In this document: positions 51,260-59,924 of the stretch, one piece after another | Layout of the letters: the number at the start of each line of letters is the position of its first letter | Position numbering within the stretch: position 1 is the stretch's first letter | Source: Marivivens donghaensis | GTDB lineage: Bacteria; Pseudomonadota; Alphaproteobacteria; Rhodobacterales; Rhodobacteraceae | Assembly (NCBI RefSeq): GCF_030410045.1 | Contig: NZ_JAUFRA010000005.1 | Coordinates: forward strand, 710,739 to 774,738 | Direction of reading: 5' to 3' | DNA length: 64,000 nt | Program-made: the position numbers and the translations under genes | The notes under the pieces: model-generated | Told to the model about the DNA's origin: nothing | Seen by the model: the letters and a program-made list of their open reading frames with translations, nothing else | Databases searched by the model: none

Positions 51260-52128
51260 GCCGCTTCTCCTTCTGGCGACAAGCGGCCCGTGTGACCCTC
51301 GTCCTGACGGGTGGTGCAATAACTGGTGTCGGAACACACAAAGATGCGGCTGCCTTTGTCATCGGTGATCACTTCGTCGAGGTAGCTCACCTCCGACCCG
51401 CAAAGATCACAGGCGTGATCCGCCTTGCTTGGGTCAAAGGGGTGATCCTCGAAATCAAGGCTCACGACATCGGTATACGGCGGCAGCGCATAGATGCGTT
51501 GTTCACGCCCAGCGCCGAACAGTTGGATCGCAGCATTGCCACCCAGTTTCGGGTTATCAAATTTCGGGATCGGCGACGGGTCCATGACATAGCGCCCCTC
51601 GACCTTCACGGGATAAGCGTAAGAGGTCGCAATCGCGCCGTGGCGGGCGATATCCTCGTAGAGCTTCACATGCATCAGCCCGTATTCTTCGAGCGCATGC
51701 ATACGACGCGTTTCGCTTTCGCGGGGCTCAAGGAAGCGGAGCGGCTCTGGGATCGGCACCTGATACACGAGGATTTGGCCCTCGGTCAGTGCGACCTCTG
51801 GAATGCGGTGACGGGTCTGAATAACGGTCGCCTCTGCCGTGGTTTCCGAGGTTTGAACCTGCGCGGTCCGCTCAAAGAATTTGCGGATCGATACAGCGTT
51901 CGTCGTATCATCAGCCCCTTGGTCGATTACCTTCAGAGTATCCTCTGGCGTCAGGCACGCCGCCGTGACCTGCACACCGCCCGTGCCCCAGCCATAGGGC
52001 ATCGGCATTTCACGGCTGGCAAACGGCACCTGATAGCCAGGGATCGCGAGGCCCTTGAGAAGCGCGCGGCGGATCATCCGCTTTGTCGCCTCGTCCAGAT
52101 AGGCAAAGTTATAGGCCTGATCCGTCAT
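51256..52128 (-). CDS. phnJ: C-P lyase catalytic subunit PhnJ
   Basis: A 290-residue radical SAM enzyme that breaks the carbon-phosphorus bond of ribose methylphosphonate. The unusual cysteine set is complete: CDLCGSEV (two cluster ligands), IFVCSDTSYC (third ligand and the thiyl-radical cysteine). YGWGTGGVQVTAA is a further family mark near residue 45. It is coupled to phnI and phnK by 4-base overlaps. Confidence 0.96.
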   Translation of the reverse strand: MTDQAYNFAYLDEATKRMIRRALLKGLAIPGYQVPFASREMPMPYGWGTGGVQVTAACLTPEDTLKVIDQGADDTTNAVSIRKFFERTAQVQTSETTAEATVIQTRHRIPEVALTEGQILVYQVPIPEPLRFLEPRESETRRMHALEEYGLMHVKLYEDIARHGAIATSYAYPVKVEGRYVMDPSPIPKFDNPKLGGNAAIQLFGAGREQRIYALPPYTDVVSLDFEDHPFDPSKADHACDLCGSEVSYLDEVITDDKGSRIFVCSDTSYCTTRQDEGHTGRLSPEGEAA

Positions 52129-53213
52129 TCTGCGGCCTCCTTGACCTGAGCATCCGCAGCTTCGCGGCGGAGTTTTCGGATGAGTTCCAGTTCGGATTGG
52201 AAGTCCACGTAGTGCGGCAGCTTGATATGCTCGAGGAAGCCCGTCGCCTGAATATTGTCACAGTGATAAAGGACGAATTCCGCGTCTTGGGCAGGCGCCC
52301 CGACGTTGTCTTCGCCCAGTTCTTCCCAACGGAGTGCACGATCCACGAGGCTCATCGAGATCGACTTGCGCTCTGATTGGCCCATGACCAAACCGTAGCC
52401 CCGCGTGAATTGCGGTGGTTCGGATTTGGATCCTGTGAATTGGTTCACCGTCTCACATTCGGTCAGTTCGATCTCTCCGATCTCAACGGCAAACCCCAGC
52501 TCAGGAATCTCCATCTCAACTGCACAAGTGCCGATCCGCAATTCGCCGACAAAGGCGTGCGTGCGTCCGTAGCCACGCTGGGTCGAATAGGCCATCGACA
52601 GGACAAACCCTTCGTCGCCACGCGCCAAGGCCTGCAAACGCAGCGGGCGATCTGCTGGCATTTCGAGAGGCTCGCGAGTGAGGTCAGGCGGTGTTTCGTC
52701 GCCATCCGTCAGCGGTTCCATCAGCCCATCTTGATCGAGGAGCTGCAGGATATGCGGCGCGACCACGGCATCCGCCTCTTTGCGCAGCGCCTCTGGTGCC
52801 TCGCCATCCGCCATGAGTTTGAAATCGAGCAGACGGTGCGTGTAGTCGAAGGTCGGCCCGAGGATTTGACCACCCGGCGCGTCCTTAAACGTTGCCGAAA
52901 TGCGGCGAATGATGTCCATGCGATCCGTCTCGACCGGAACAGACGCCCCAAAACGCGGCAGGGTCGTGCGGTAGGCGCGGATCAGGAACACTGCTTCAAT
53001 CAGATCGCCCCGCGCCTGTTTGATCGCCAGTGCAGCAAGGTCAGGATCGTATAGCGAGCCTTCCGCCATCACACGGTTCACAGCCAGTGCCATTTGTTCG
53101 CGGATTTGGGCAACGCTCAGTTCAGGAACAGAACGATCCCCCCGCCGTTCATCGGCGAGCCACTGATGCGCCGCATCAATCGCGCGTTCACCGCCTTTGG
53201 TTGCGACATACAT
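52125..53213 (-). CDS. phnI: C-P lyase core subunit PhnI
   Basis: A 362-residue protein with the PhnI start YVATKGGERAIDAAHQWL and the blocks LAVNRVMAEGSLYDPDLAALA, RISATFKDAPGGQILGPTFDYTHRLLDF (cited in part) and RGYGLVMGQSERKSISMSLVDRAL. PhnI provides the nucleosidase activity of the GHIJ complex. It overlaps phnH by one base and phnJ by four. Confidence 0.95.
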   Translation of the reverse strand: MYVATKGGERAIDAAHQWLADERRGDRSVPELSVAQIREQMALAVNRVMAEGSLYDPDLAALAIKQARGDLIEAVFLIRAYRTTLPRFGASVPVETDRMDIIRRISATFKDAPGGQILGPTFDYTHRLLDFKLMADGEAPEALRKEADAVVAPHILQLLDQDGLMEPLTDGDETPPDLTREPLEMPADRPLRLQALARGDEGFVLSMAYSTQRGYGRTHAFVGELRIGTCAVEMEIPELGFAVEIGEIELTECETVNQFTGSKSEPPQFTRGYGLVMGQSERKSISMSLVDRALRWEELGEDNVGAPAQDAEFVLYHCDNIQATGFLEHIKLPHYVDFQSELELIRKLRREAADAQVKEAAE

Positions 53214-53785
53214 CAGAGTGCCTCCACTTTCGTGCTACGCGGAAGGGCCGACAGTTGGTTGCCCGCAGTGAAGTAACAGTCAAAACCCAACGGGAATTGC
53301 GCACTGTTTGCGACAAAGGCGTCGAGGTTGGGCAGATAAGCGGTCTGCGTCGTCTCGATCCCAGGGCCAGAAAGGGTGGCCGTCGGTGCCGAAATATCCT
53401 CGCATTCGACGATCAATGTTGCAGACCGATCTGGATATTCCGCCGTGCCGATTGCGAACTGCGATACGGGCTGCAGCGCGTCCCACGTGCCAATCGCGAA
53501 ATCGGCATCACTCGCCGCGACGACTGGGGCCGAGCAATGAAACGCGATCCATCTGCGGACGGCTTCAGTATCGTGGCTCTTGGCGATGAAAATCGGTGTC
53601 GTCGCATCCGCGAGCGTCAAAAGGATCGCGCCAGCGGCGGGCGACAAAGGCGCGGGAGGGACCGCGCCTGCGATCTGCTGGATACGCCCCGGACGGGCCA
53701 TCGCGTCGAGGCAGGCACGAAATGCGCGGGCGCTGTCTTGGGCTGGGTTAGAAAATCCACCCGATAGAACTTCGGCTTCGAACAT
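53213..53785 (-). CDS. phnH: C-P lyase core subunit PhnH
   Basis: A 190-residue protein with GGFSNPAQDSARAFRACLDAMA near the N-terminus and RPGRIQQI, the standard PhnH opening. It is a structural subunit of the C-P lyase core without known catalytic residues. It overlaps phnG and phnI by one base each (TGATG). Confidence 0.93.
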   Translation of the reverse strand: MFEAEVLSGGFSNPAQDSARAFRACLDAMARPGRIQQIAGAVPPAPLSPAAGAILLTLADATTPIFIAKSHDTEAVRRWIAFHCSAPVVAASDADFAIGTWDALQPVSQFAIGTAEYPDRSATLIVECEDISAPTATLSGPGIETTQTAYLPNLDAFVANSAQFPLGFDCYFTAGNQLSALPRSTKVEAL

Positions 53786-54225
53786 CAGTCTTCTCCTCGA
53801 ACCATTGTGAAGAACTCGACCTTGGTCGCTGCGGCTTTCTCTGCTCGAGAGGTGCGTTTCTCAGCCTCTTCCGCACGAAGCGGCGCGAGGATGGTCGCGT
53901 CGACTTGCTCCACGCCTTCGGTTTGCATCAGCGCATCAACAATCGCCGCGCGTGTCGCGTGGCCCTGATCGCGCCCTTGGACATAAGCGTGCCCAACCGT
54001 GCCATCGGACAGTTTGAGCGCACAGCGCGTCACGGTCATCTCGCCAAGGTTAAACGGCGCACCTGTCGCGCCGATCCGACCGCGCACCATCGTTGTGCCA
54101 ATCTCGGGACGGCGCAGCCAATCGTGCGCAGGAAGATCGGGCAACAACTGTTCGAGCCGCTCTGGGCGAGCACGCGCCAGTAGGCCCATGTATGATTTGC
54201 GGGTGTCTGTGGTCAGTGTGGACAT
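53785..54225 (-). CDS. phnG: C-P lyase core subunit PhnG
   Basis: A 146-residue protein: RKSYMGLLARARPERLEQLL, RPPEIGTTMVRGRIGATGAPFNLGEMTVTR in part, and GHAYVQGRDQGHATRAAIVDAL. PhnG joins PhnHIJ in the core complex. It is the first gene of phnGHIJKLNM and faces phnF across a 77-base control region. Confidence 0.93.
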   Translation of the reverse strand: MSTLTTDTRKSYMGLLARARPERLEQLLPDLPAHDWLRRPEIGTTMVRGRIGATGAPFNLGEMTVTRCALKLSDGTVGHAYVQGRDQGHATRAAIVDALMQTEGVEQVDATILAPLRAEEAEKRTSRAEKAAATKVEFFTMVRGED

Positions 54226-54233
54226 CTTGACGA

Positions 54234-54263
54234 TTTGTCTACCTATCTATACAACTAGACAAA
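54234..54263. promoter_or_regulatory. candidate PhnF operator
   Basis: TTTGTCTA (54234-54241) and its exact complement TAGACAAA (54256-54263) are 14 bases apart, with a related TATACAA half-site between them. The repeat sits in the phnF/phnG gap, 9 bases upstream of phnG, as expected for a GntR-type repressor site. Confidence 0.6.
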
Positions 54264-54302
54264 TATTGCTAGATTCGTCGCCATTTCGCAAATGAAGGTT
54301 TC

Positions 54303-55016
54303 ATGACACGCAAAAATCCTGTGTGGCTGTCGATTGCCCAAACTCTAAAAGATGAAATTGGCGAAGGCCTTTATCCCGCAGGAACAAAGCTCCCGACTGA
54401 GGCGCAGCTATCGGCGCGGTTCGGCGTCAATCGTCACACCGTGCGCCATGCCCTCGCGTCTCTGAACGAAGACGGGATAACGGTGTCACAGCGCGGGTCT
54501 GGCGTGTTCGTCGCTTCGAACCCGCCTGCCGACTACCAGCTCGGCGCACGTGTGCGGTTTCACCAGAACATCGCAGCGACGGGGCGTGCTCCGTCACGGC
54601 AAGTGATCCGCATCGAAACACGCCCTGCTAAAGCCGAAGAACGCGAGGCTTTGGGCGTTGATATGGTCCATGTGCTCGAAGGGATTTCGTCGGGCGATGC
54701 CCTGCCCATCTGTCACTTTATTTCTGCCCTGCCCGCCCAAAGGTTTGCGGACCTCCCCCAGATCATGGAGACCGAGCGGTCGATTTCTAAAACGCTCGAA
54801 CGGCTTGGTGTGACCGACTACACCCGCCATTCAACCCGCATCACCGCGACCATCGCCAAAGGGCCGCGTGCTGGCATGTTAAAGGTCAGCGAAGGATCAC
54901 CACTTTTGCGGACCGAAGCGATCAACGTCGACCGCGACGGTGTGCCGATTGAATACGGGTTAAGCTGGTTTGTCGGTGATCGCGTCGCGCTAACCGTTGC
55001 GAACGACGGACATTAG
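54303..55016 (+). CDS. phnF: PhnF, GntR-family regulator of phosphonate use
   Basis: A 237-residue HutC-type GntR protein with winged helix LYPAGTKLPTEAQLSARFGV, NRHTVRHALASLNEDGITVSQ (split here) at the N-terminus and a UTRA effector domain from about residue 85 (VLEGISSGDALPICHF, GSPLLRTEAINVDRDGVPIEYG in part). It is divergent from phnG and overlaps the hexapeptide transferase by 4 bases tail to tail. Confidence 0.92.
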   Translation: MTRKNPVWLSIAQTLKDEIGEGLYPAGTKLPTEAQLSARFGVNRHTVRHALASLNEDGITVSQRGSGVFVASNPPADYQLGARVRFHQNIAATGRAPSRQVIRIETRPAKAEEREALGVDMVHVLEGISSGDALPICHFISALPAQRFADLPQIMETERSISKTLERLGVTDYTRHSTRITATIAKGPRAGMLKVSEGSPLLRTEAINVDRDGVPIEYGLSWFVGDRVALTVANDGH

Positions 55017-55630
55017 TCCTCGTAACGCTCTAGGAACTCTTCTGCCCGCAAACGGCGGAAGTCATTCAATGCGTCCTTGAGCCGATCATGGGGCCAATCC
55101 CACCACGCGAGGTCCAAGAGCCGATCCGCGACCGACTGTTCAAACCGCATTTTCACTGGCTGTGCGGGAACACCCGCCACGATCATGAACGGCGAAACGT
55201 CCTTGGTCACGACCGCGCCGGATGCGACGACGGCACCGATGCCGATGGTGATCTCTGGCTTGATGATCGCCCCATGCCCAATCCAGCAATCCGCGCCCAA
55301 CGTGCTCCGCCGTGATGCGCGGTGTTCAAAGAACGCCGGATCATCCTCGACGCCGTCGAAATAATAGGACGACCGATAGAGGAAATGGTGCTGCGCCGCA
55401 TTCCGATACGGGTGATCCGTCGGCCCAATCCGCGTGAAGGCCGCGATATTCGCGAATTTACCAACCGTCGTGTTCGCCACGTCAGCGTAACGGTCACAGT
55501 AGGAATAATCCTCGAACGTCGAATTCAGAACGCGGCTACCTTTGCCGATTTCAACATAGGCCCCAAAGGTGGAATTGCCGATCTCGCAGTCAGGGTGAAC
55601 AAACGGTTCGGTCGCAGAGAGTTTCGGCAT
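55013..55630 (-). CDS. hexapeptide-repeat acetyltransferase of phosphonate clusters
   Basis: A 205-residue left-handed beta-helix transferase: CEIGNSTFGAYVEIGKGS, IGPTDHPYRNAAQHHFLYRS in part, LGADCWIGHGAIIKPEITIG, and VVTKDVSPFMIVAGVPAQPVK. It matches the transferase type regularly found in phn clusters and not the GNAT-type PhnO. The acceptor is probably an aminoalkylphosphonate, by context. It follows phnE after two bases. Confidence 0.85.
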   Translation of the reverse strand: MPKLSATEPFVHPDCEIGNSTFGAYVEIGKGSRVLNSTFEDYSYCDRYADVANTTVGKFANIAAFTRIGPTDHPYRNAAQHHFLYRSSYYFDGVEDDPAFFEHRASRRSTLGADCWIGHGAIIKPEITIGIGAVVASGAVVTKDVSPFMIVAGVPAQPVKMRFEQSVADRLLDLAWWDWPHDRLKDALNDFRRLRAEEFLERYED

Positions 55631-55632
55631 GA

Positions 55633-56970
55633 TTACCCTTTGATGAATTTCTTACGGATCCAGCCCGAGATCGTGTCCATGATCATAACCGTCAGTACGA
55701 CTAGGATCATGTAATAGCACACCTCTTCCCAGTCCTTTTGCGTGATGATCGCCTGCGTCAGCAAAAGACCGATACCGCCACCGACAAGCGCACCAATCAC
55801 AGTGGCCGAACGGGTGTTCGATTCAAAGTAATAGAGAAGCTGCGACAGGATCAGCGGGAGGACCTGCGGGATCACGCCAAAGCGCATCCGTTGGATCATA
55901 TTCGCGCCCGTGGACTGGATGCCTTCGACCTGTTTGTTGTCGATGTTTTCCAGCGCCTCAGAGAAGGTCTTCCCGAAGGTGCCCGTATCCGTCAGCAGGA
56001 TCGCCAAGGAACCCGTCATCGGACCAGGGCCAAACGCTCGGGACAGAATGACCGTCCAGATCAGGCCATCAACTCCGCGCAAGAAGTCGAACAGTCGGCG
56101 GCATGTGAGGCGTAGCCAAACCGCAGGCGCAAAGTTCGACGCCGCAAAAAAGGCCAGCGGGAACGCGATCATCCCTGCCCCCATCGTGCCGATGAACGCC
56201 ATCAGAACCGTTTCACCCATCGCCCAGAACACATCGCCATGGCGCCACATTTTGTTGTTCCAAAATCCGTCGATCATCGCGACGATGTTGGAATGCTCTG
56301 CGGTCACACGCGGCTCCCAGATGGCAAGCGCGATCAATTCTCCAACTGATTTGCCGTAGAACGGACTATCGAGGGTAAAGAAGAACAGCTCCCAGCCCGC
56401 TTGATAGCGGAACACTTCGGTCCGTGCGGGGGTCATAGAGAACCGCCAGTTACCTTGGTCGATCGACACGCGATTGCGAGAGACGCTCATCCACTCTGGA
56501 ATGTCTTTACCGTCAGGGAGCCTGAGCACCACAGCGCGCGCATTCACTTGGGTCGTGATTTCACCAAAGTCAGGAACATTGATGACGGCCGTATTTTCAG
56601 GAAGATATTGAACAGACGCATCACCGTAGAGTGAGATGGCCGTGGTTTCACCCATCGCCACCCATTCTGGGCCTTCGCCTGCAGGGTATGTCCCTTTGCG
56701 TTCGCCCTCGACCGAAGCAACCACGTCACCAGACCGGTTATCGCGCGTGATGTGGGTCTTGTAGGACCAAAAGTCACCAAGTAGGACCGCAGCATTCTCT
56801 GGACGCGCACGAGACGCGAGCCCCGCAACGTCGAACGCGAAGAACACGTAGATCAGGTAACCGAGAATCGCGAAGGGCACCGCGATGCTGCGCCATTTGC
56901 GGAACCGAAAAGTGCCCTCAATGGACTGCTTCAAACCGACGGTATCGAAATTTTCGGATGCTGTGGTCAT
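55633..56970 (-). CDS. phnE: phosphonate ABC transporter permease PhnE, long form
   Basis: A 445-residue inner-membrane protein. One helix (about 30-50) is followed by a periplasmic insertion of about 150 residues. The usual PhnE helices and cytoplasmic loop then follow, with GKTFSEALENIDNKQVEGIQ and GANMIQRMRFGVIPQVLP in place of the EAA motif. It pairs with the shorter PhnE upstream (ATGA overlap). The long insertion distinguishes it and occurs in other phn clusters with two permeases. Confidence 0.92.
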   Translation of the reverse strand: MTTASENFDTVGLKQSIEGTFRFRKWRSIAVPFAILGYLIYVFFAFDVAGLASRARPENAAVLLGDFWSYKTHITRDNRSGDVVASVEGERKGTYPAGEGPEWVAMGETTAISLYGDASVQYLPENTAVINVPDFGEITTQVNARAVVLRLPDGKDIPEWMSVSRNRVSIDQGNWRFSMTPARTEVFRYQAGWELFFFTLDSPFYGKSVGELIALAIWEPRVTAEHSNIVAMIDGFWNNKMWRHGDVFWAMGETVLMAFIGTMGAGMIAFPLAFFAASNFAPAVWLRLTCRRLFDFLRGVDGLIWTVILSRAFGPGPMTGSLAILLTDTGTFGKTFSEALENIDNKQVEGIQSTGANMIQRMRFGVIPQVLPLILSQLLYYFESNTRSATVIGALVGGGIGLLLTQAIITQKDWEEVCYYMILVVLTVMIMDTISGWIRKKFIKG

Positions 56971-57821
56971 ACCAATGCCCCTCCCTTTACCAGACGTTGA
57001 CGGGCACGGTCAGACAAGTGGTCAACGATCATGATGGTCAGGAATAGGATCGCGAAAATCGCGACCACTTGATCGTATTTCCCCTGCCCCCACTGGAGCG
57101 CGGTTTTCAGGTCGTAGCCCAAACCACCAGCCCCAACGAAGCCAAGGATCGCCGAGGCGCGAATGTTAATCTCGAACCGCAAAAGTGCGTAGGAAGACCA
57201 GTTCGGCGCGACCTGAGGCATCACGCCGAACCAGATGCGCTGGAACCAATTGCCACCGACCGACGCCAGGCCTTCAACGGGTTTCAAATCCACGTTTTCT
57301 GCCGCTTCGGAAAACAGTTTGCCCAATGCGCCCGCCGTGTGGAACGCAATCGCGATCATCGCGGGGACAGGTCCGACGCCCAAGAGGAAGATCAAAACCA
57401 GTGCGATAACGATCTCAGGCACAGCGCGCATGGTATCCATGATGCGGCGGAAAACGGGTGTCAGGCGCGGCCAAAGGGCCAGACCACGCGTCGACAAAAA
57501 GGCCAGAGCCATCCCCAAGAGGCCACCGAACAAAGTTGCAATCGCTGCGATATTCAGGGTCTCGATCAGGGACGGGATTGCAGCCACGAACAGACGCGGC
57601 AGGTTCTGCCAGTTCGTGAAGGCCTCAGCGAAAATCTCTTTTGGGAAATCAAAAATGCGGTGCAAACCGTCTAGAAATCCGCCTGCATTGCGATCTTCGG
57701 CAACGGTGAACCCGCTCGCAAAAAGCACAAAGAAGAGCGCGACCAGAATGGCCCCATAAAGGCGGCGGCGGCGGACCAGAGCGAGATACTCTGCCGTGCC
57801 AGATACGGTGTGTGCCGTCAT
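56967..57821 (-). CDS. phnE: phosphonate ABC transporter permease PhnE, short form
   Basis: A 284-residue inner-membrane protein with the PhnE loop LGKLFSEAAENVDLKPVEGLA and WFQRIWFGVMPQVAP. The ATG at 57821 is the first reasonable start; a further 54 in-frame codons would run through the terminator-like hairpin. It forms the channel with the long PhnE. Confidence 0.92.
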   Translation of the reverse strand: MTAHTVSGTAEYLALVRRRRLYGAILVALFFVLFASGFTVAEDRNAGGFLDGLHRIFDFPKEIFAEAFTNWQNLPRLFVAAIPSLIETLNIAAIATLFGGLLGMALAFLSTRGLALWPRLTPVFRRIMDTMRAVPEIVIALVLIFLLGVGPVPAMIAIAFHTAGALGKLFSEAAENVDLKPVEGLASVGGNWFQRIWFGVMPQVAPNWSSYALLRFEINIRASAILGFVGAGGLGYDLKTALQWGQGKYDQVVAIFAILFLTIMIVDHLSDRARQRLVKGGALV

Positions 57822-57843
57822 TAGTATGTCCCGGATATGAAAA

Positions 57844-57874
57844 ACCCGAAGGCAGACTGATGCCGCCTTCGGGT
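57844..57874 (-). terminator. intra-operon terminator-like hairpin between phnD and phnE
   Basis: ACCCGAAGGC (57844-57853) pairs with GCCTTCGGGT (57865-57874). On the minus strand TTTTT follows, so partial termination after phnD is expected and would keep the permease level below the binding-protein level. Confidence 0.8.
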
Positions 57875-57885
57875 CATTGGTTTGA

Positions 57886-58797
57886 TTAGGAACCGTTAGC
57901 GATCTGCTGACGACGTACTTCGATGATGGTTTCGTAGTAGTCGTGAGTGATCGGAACGAAACCAGAGGTATCGCCAGCAGCAACGCCGTATGCGCAATCT
58001 GGGTCAGCAGCTTGCAGACCTTCGACCAGCGCGGTCATGGTTGCTTTTACGTCTTCCGGCAGTGCGTTGCGGAGAACAACAGGGCCTTCTGGGATCGGTT
58101 TCGACATCCAGATTTGAACGAGGTCGTTCATGTCAACGAGGCCAGCGTCAACTGCTTTGCGCAGAGCGCCCGAGTTGTAGCCGTCTTCCCAGTTGCCCTG
58201 ACCGTCAGCCCAGGTCACGCCCGCGTCGATGTCGCCGTTGTTAACAGCAACGATGGTTTGCTCGTGACCGCCGGTGAAGCGAACTTCGCCGAAGTAGTCG
58301 CCGGATTCCATCGAGTGGCCAGTTGCCTGCGGAATTTCTACCGACGGGATCAGGAAGCCAGAGGTGGAGTTCGGATCACCGAAGCCGAATACTTTGCCCT
58401 GAACGTCTTCGAGCGAGGTGATGCCGCTGTCAGCGCGTGCGAAACCGATCGAATGGTAGGTGTAAGAACCGTCGAGGTTCGCTTTAACCAGAACTGGCGA
58501 AACAGCATCAGGGTCGGTCAGGTAAACTTTTGCGTAACCCGAAGCGCCGAGCCAAGCCATGTCGATGGTGCCGCCCAGAAGACCCTGGATAACGCCGTCG
58601 TAGTCAGCAGGAGCGAAGAGTTTAACGTCAACGCCGAGTGCTTCAGATGCGTAGTTCTGAAGGCAAGCGTAGGAGTTCATACGGTCCTGCGCGTTTTCAC
58701 CGCCGAGGATACCGATGTTGAATTCAGTGATTTCCTGAGCGGCAGCAGCGCCAGCCAGAACGGTAGTTGCGAGTGCAACGGAAAGGATCTTTTTCAT
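57886..58797 (-). CDS. phnD: phosphonate ABC transporter binding protein
   Basis: A 303-residue exported binding protein with a signal peptide (about 1-22, ending GAAAAQE). The mature part has FNIGILGGENAQDRMNSYAC, GTIDMAWLGASGYAKVYL, FGDPNSTSGFLIPS, and GDIDAGVTWADGQ, all typical PhnD cleft segments. It binds phosphonates in the periplasm. It lies 68 bases behind phnC. Confidence 0.95.
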   Translation of the reverse strand: MKKILSVALATTVLAGAAAAQEITEFNIGILGGENAQDRMNSYACLQNYASEALGVDVKLFAPADYDGVIQGLLGGTIDMAWLGASGYAKVYLTDPDAVSPVLVKANLDGSYTYHSIGFARADSGITSLEDVQGKVFGFGDPNSTSGFLIPSVEIPQATGHSMESGDYFGEVRFTGGHEQTIVAVNNGDIDAGVTWADGQGNWEDGYNSGALRKAVDAGLVDMNDLVQIWMSKPIPEGPVVLRNALPEDVKATMTALVEGLQAADPDCAYGVAAGDTSGFVPITHDYYETIIEVRRQQIANGS

Positions 58798-58865
58798 GGT
58801 CGTCTCCAAAGGGAACATATCATTCGAATTGGCGCGGCCATCACGCGGCCTTTGCCTGTGGCTAC

Positions 58866-59687
58866 TCAGTCGCTCAATAGTGCGGCTGCGTATTCTGTTG
58901 CAGGAGCCAGCGACCCGATCTCTGTCGAGGTCGCACTCTCGGAAAAGCTTTCGTCTGCACCGTAGATGTCGCGAGCAACGTCTTGGGTCAGTTGACTAGG
59001 GGTGCCATCAAACACGATGCGACCGTCCCGCATCCCGATCACGCGGTCGCAATAACGACGCGCCGTATCGAGGGTATGGAGGTTCGCCATCACCATGCGG
59101 CCGTCTTCGACGTTGATGCGCTTGAGCGTGTCCATCACGATCTGCGCGTTCATCGGGTCGAGCGAGGCAATCGGTTCGTCGGCAAGGATGATCTTGGGGT
59201 CTTGCATCAGAGCACGGGCAATGGCGACACGCTGCTGTTGGCCACCCGACAACGCCTCGGCCCGCTTTGCCGCCTGTTCAGCGATACCCAAGCGGTCGAG
59301 AATTTCGAGGGCACGGGTGATGTCTTGGCTCGACCAAAGGTTCAGCACACTGGTCAGCGTTGAACGGCGACCCAAAAGGCCATGCAACACGTTCGACACA
59401 ACATCCATACGCGGGACAAGGTTGAACTGCTGGAAGACCATCGCGCATTGGCTCTGCCAGTCGCGTTTCTCTTTGCCCTGCAGTGCCAGCACATCAACGC
59501 CATCAACAACGATCTGACCCTCGGTCGCATCAGTCAGGCGGTTCATCATACGCAGATACGTCGATTTACCCGCACCAGAGCGGCCAATGATGCCTACGAA
59601 CTGCGCGCCTTCGACAGAAAAAGAAATGTTGTCGACTGCCGCTTTATCACCGAAGCGCTTGGTCACGCTGTTTACGTTGAGTTGCAT
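58866..59687 (-). CDS. phnC: phosphonate ABC transporter ATPase
   Basis: A 273-residue ATPase: Walker A GRSGAGKST (about residue 37), the PhnC block MVFQQFNLVPRMDVVSNVLHG in part, signature LSGGQQQRVAIARALMQDP, Walker B IILADEPIASLD. AGGGGA precedes the ATG at 59687; further upstream in-frame codons cover the promoter region. It is the first gene of phnCDEE. Confidence 0.95.
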   Translation of the reverse strand: MQLNVNSVTKRFGDKAAVDNISFSVEGAQFVGIIGRSGAGKSTYLRMMNRLTDATEGQIVVDGVDVLALQGKEKRDWQSQCAMVFQQFNLVPRMDVVSNVLHGLLGRRSTLTSVLNLWSSQDITRALEILDRLGIAEQAAKRAEALSGGQQQRVAIARALMQDPKIILADEPIASLDPMNAQIVMDTLKRINVEDGRMVMANLHTLDTARRYCDRVIGMRDGRIVFDGTPSQLTQDVARDIYGADESFSESATSTEIGSLAPATEYAAALLSD

Positions 59688-59750
59688 ACCATCCCCTGTT
59701 TTGCTTCGACGGGGGATACGCATGGTTTGTGACAGGAAATTCTCATGCCT

Positions 59751-59768
59751 ATGAACCTTTAGCGACAG
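59751..59768 (-). promoter_or_regulatory. candidate Pho box upstream of phnC
   Basis: On the minus strand, CTGTCGC-TAAA-GGTTCAT resembles the CTGTCAT-N4-CTGTCAT pattern bound by PhoB. A single CTGTCAC lies about 30 bases closer to phnC. The match is partial. Confidence 0.35.
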
Positions 59769-59924
59769 CAAAGATTCAGTTTTACGACACCTCAGCGCGT
59801 GGCCGCAGACTGCAAAACAGCGTGTAGATTGTGATTTTACAGGAGTGTTACCGTTGCTTTAATCAGGGGTTACACAGGCCCTTCATGCGAATTCTGTCTT
59901 TCAATTTCCGACAGAGAGTTTCGC

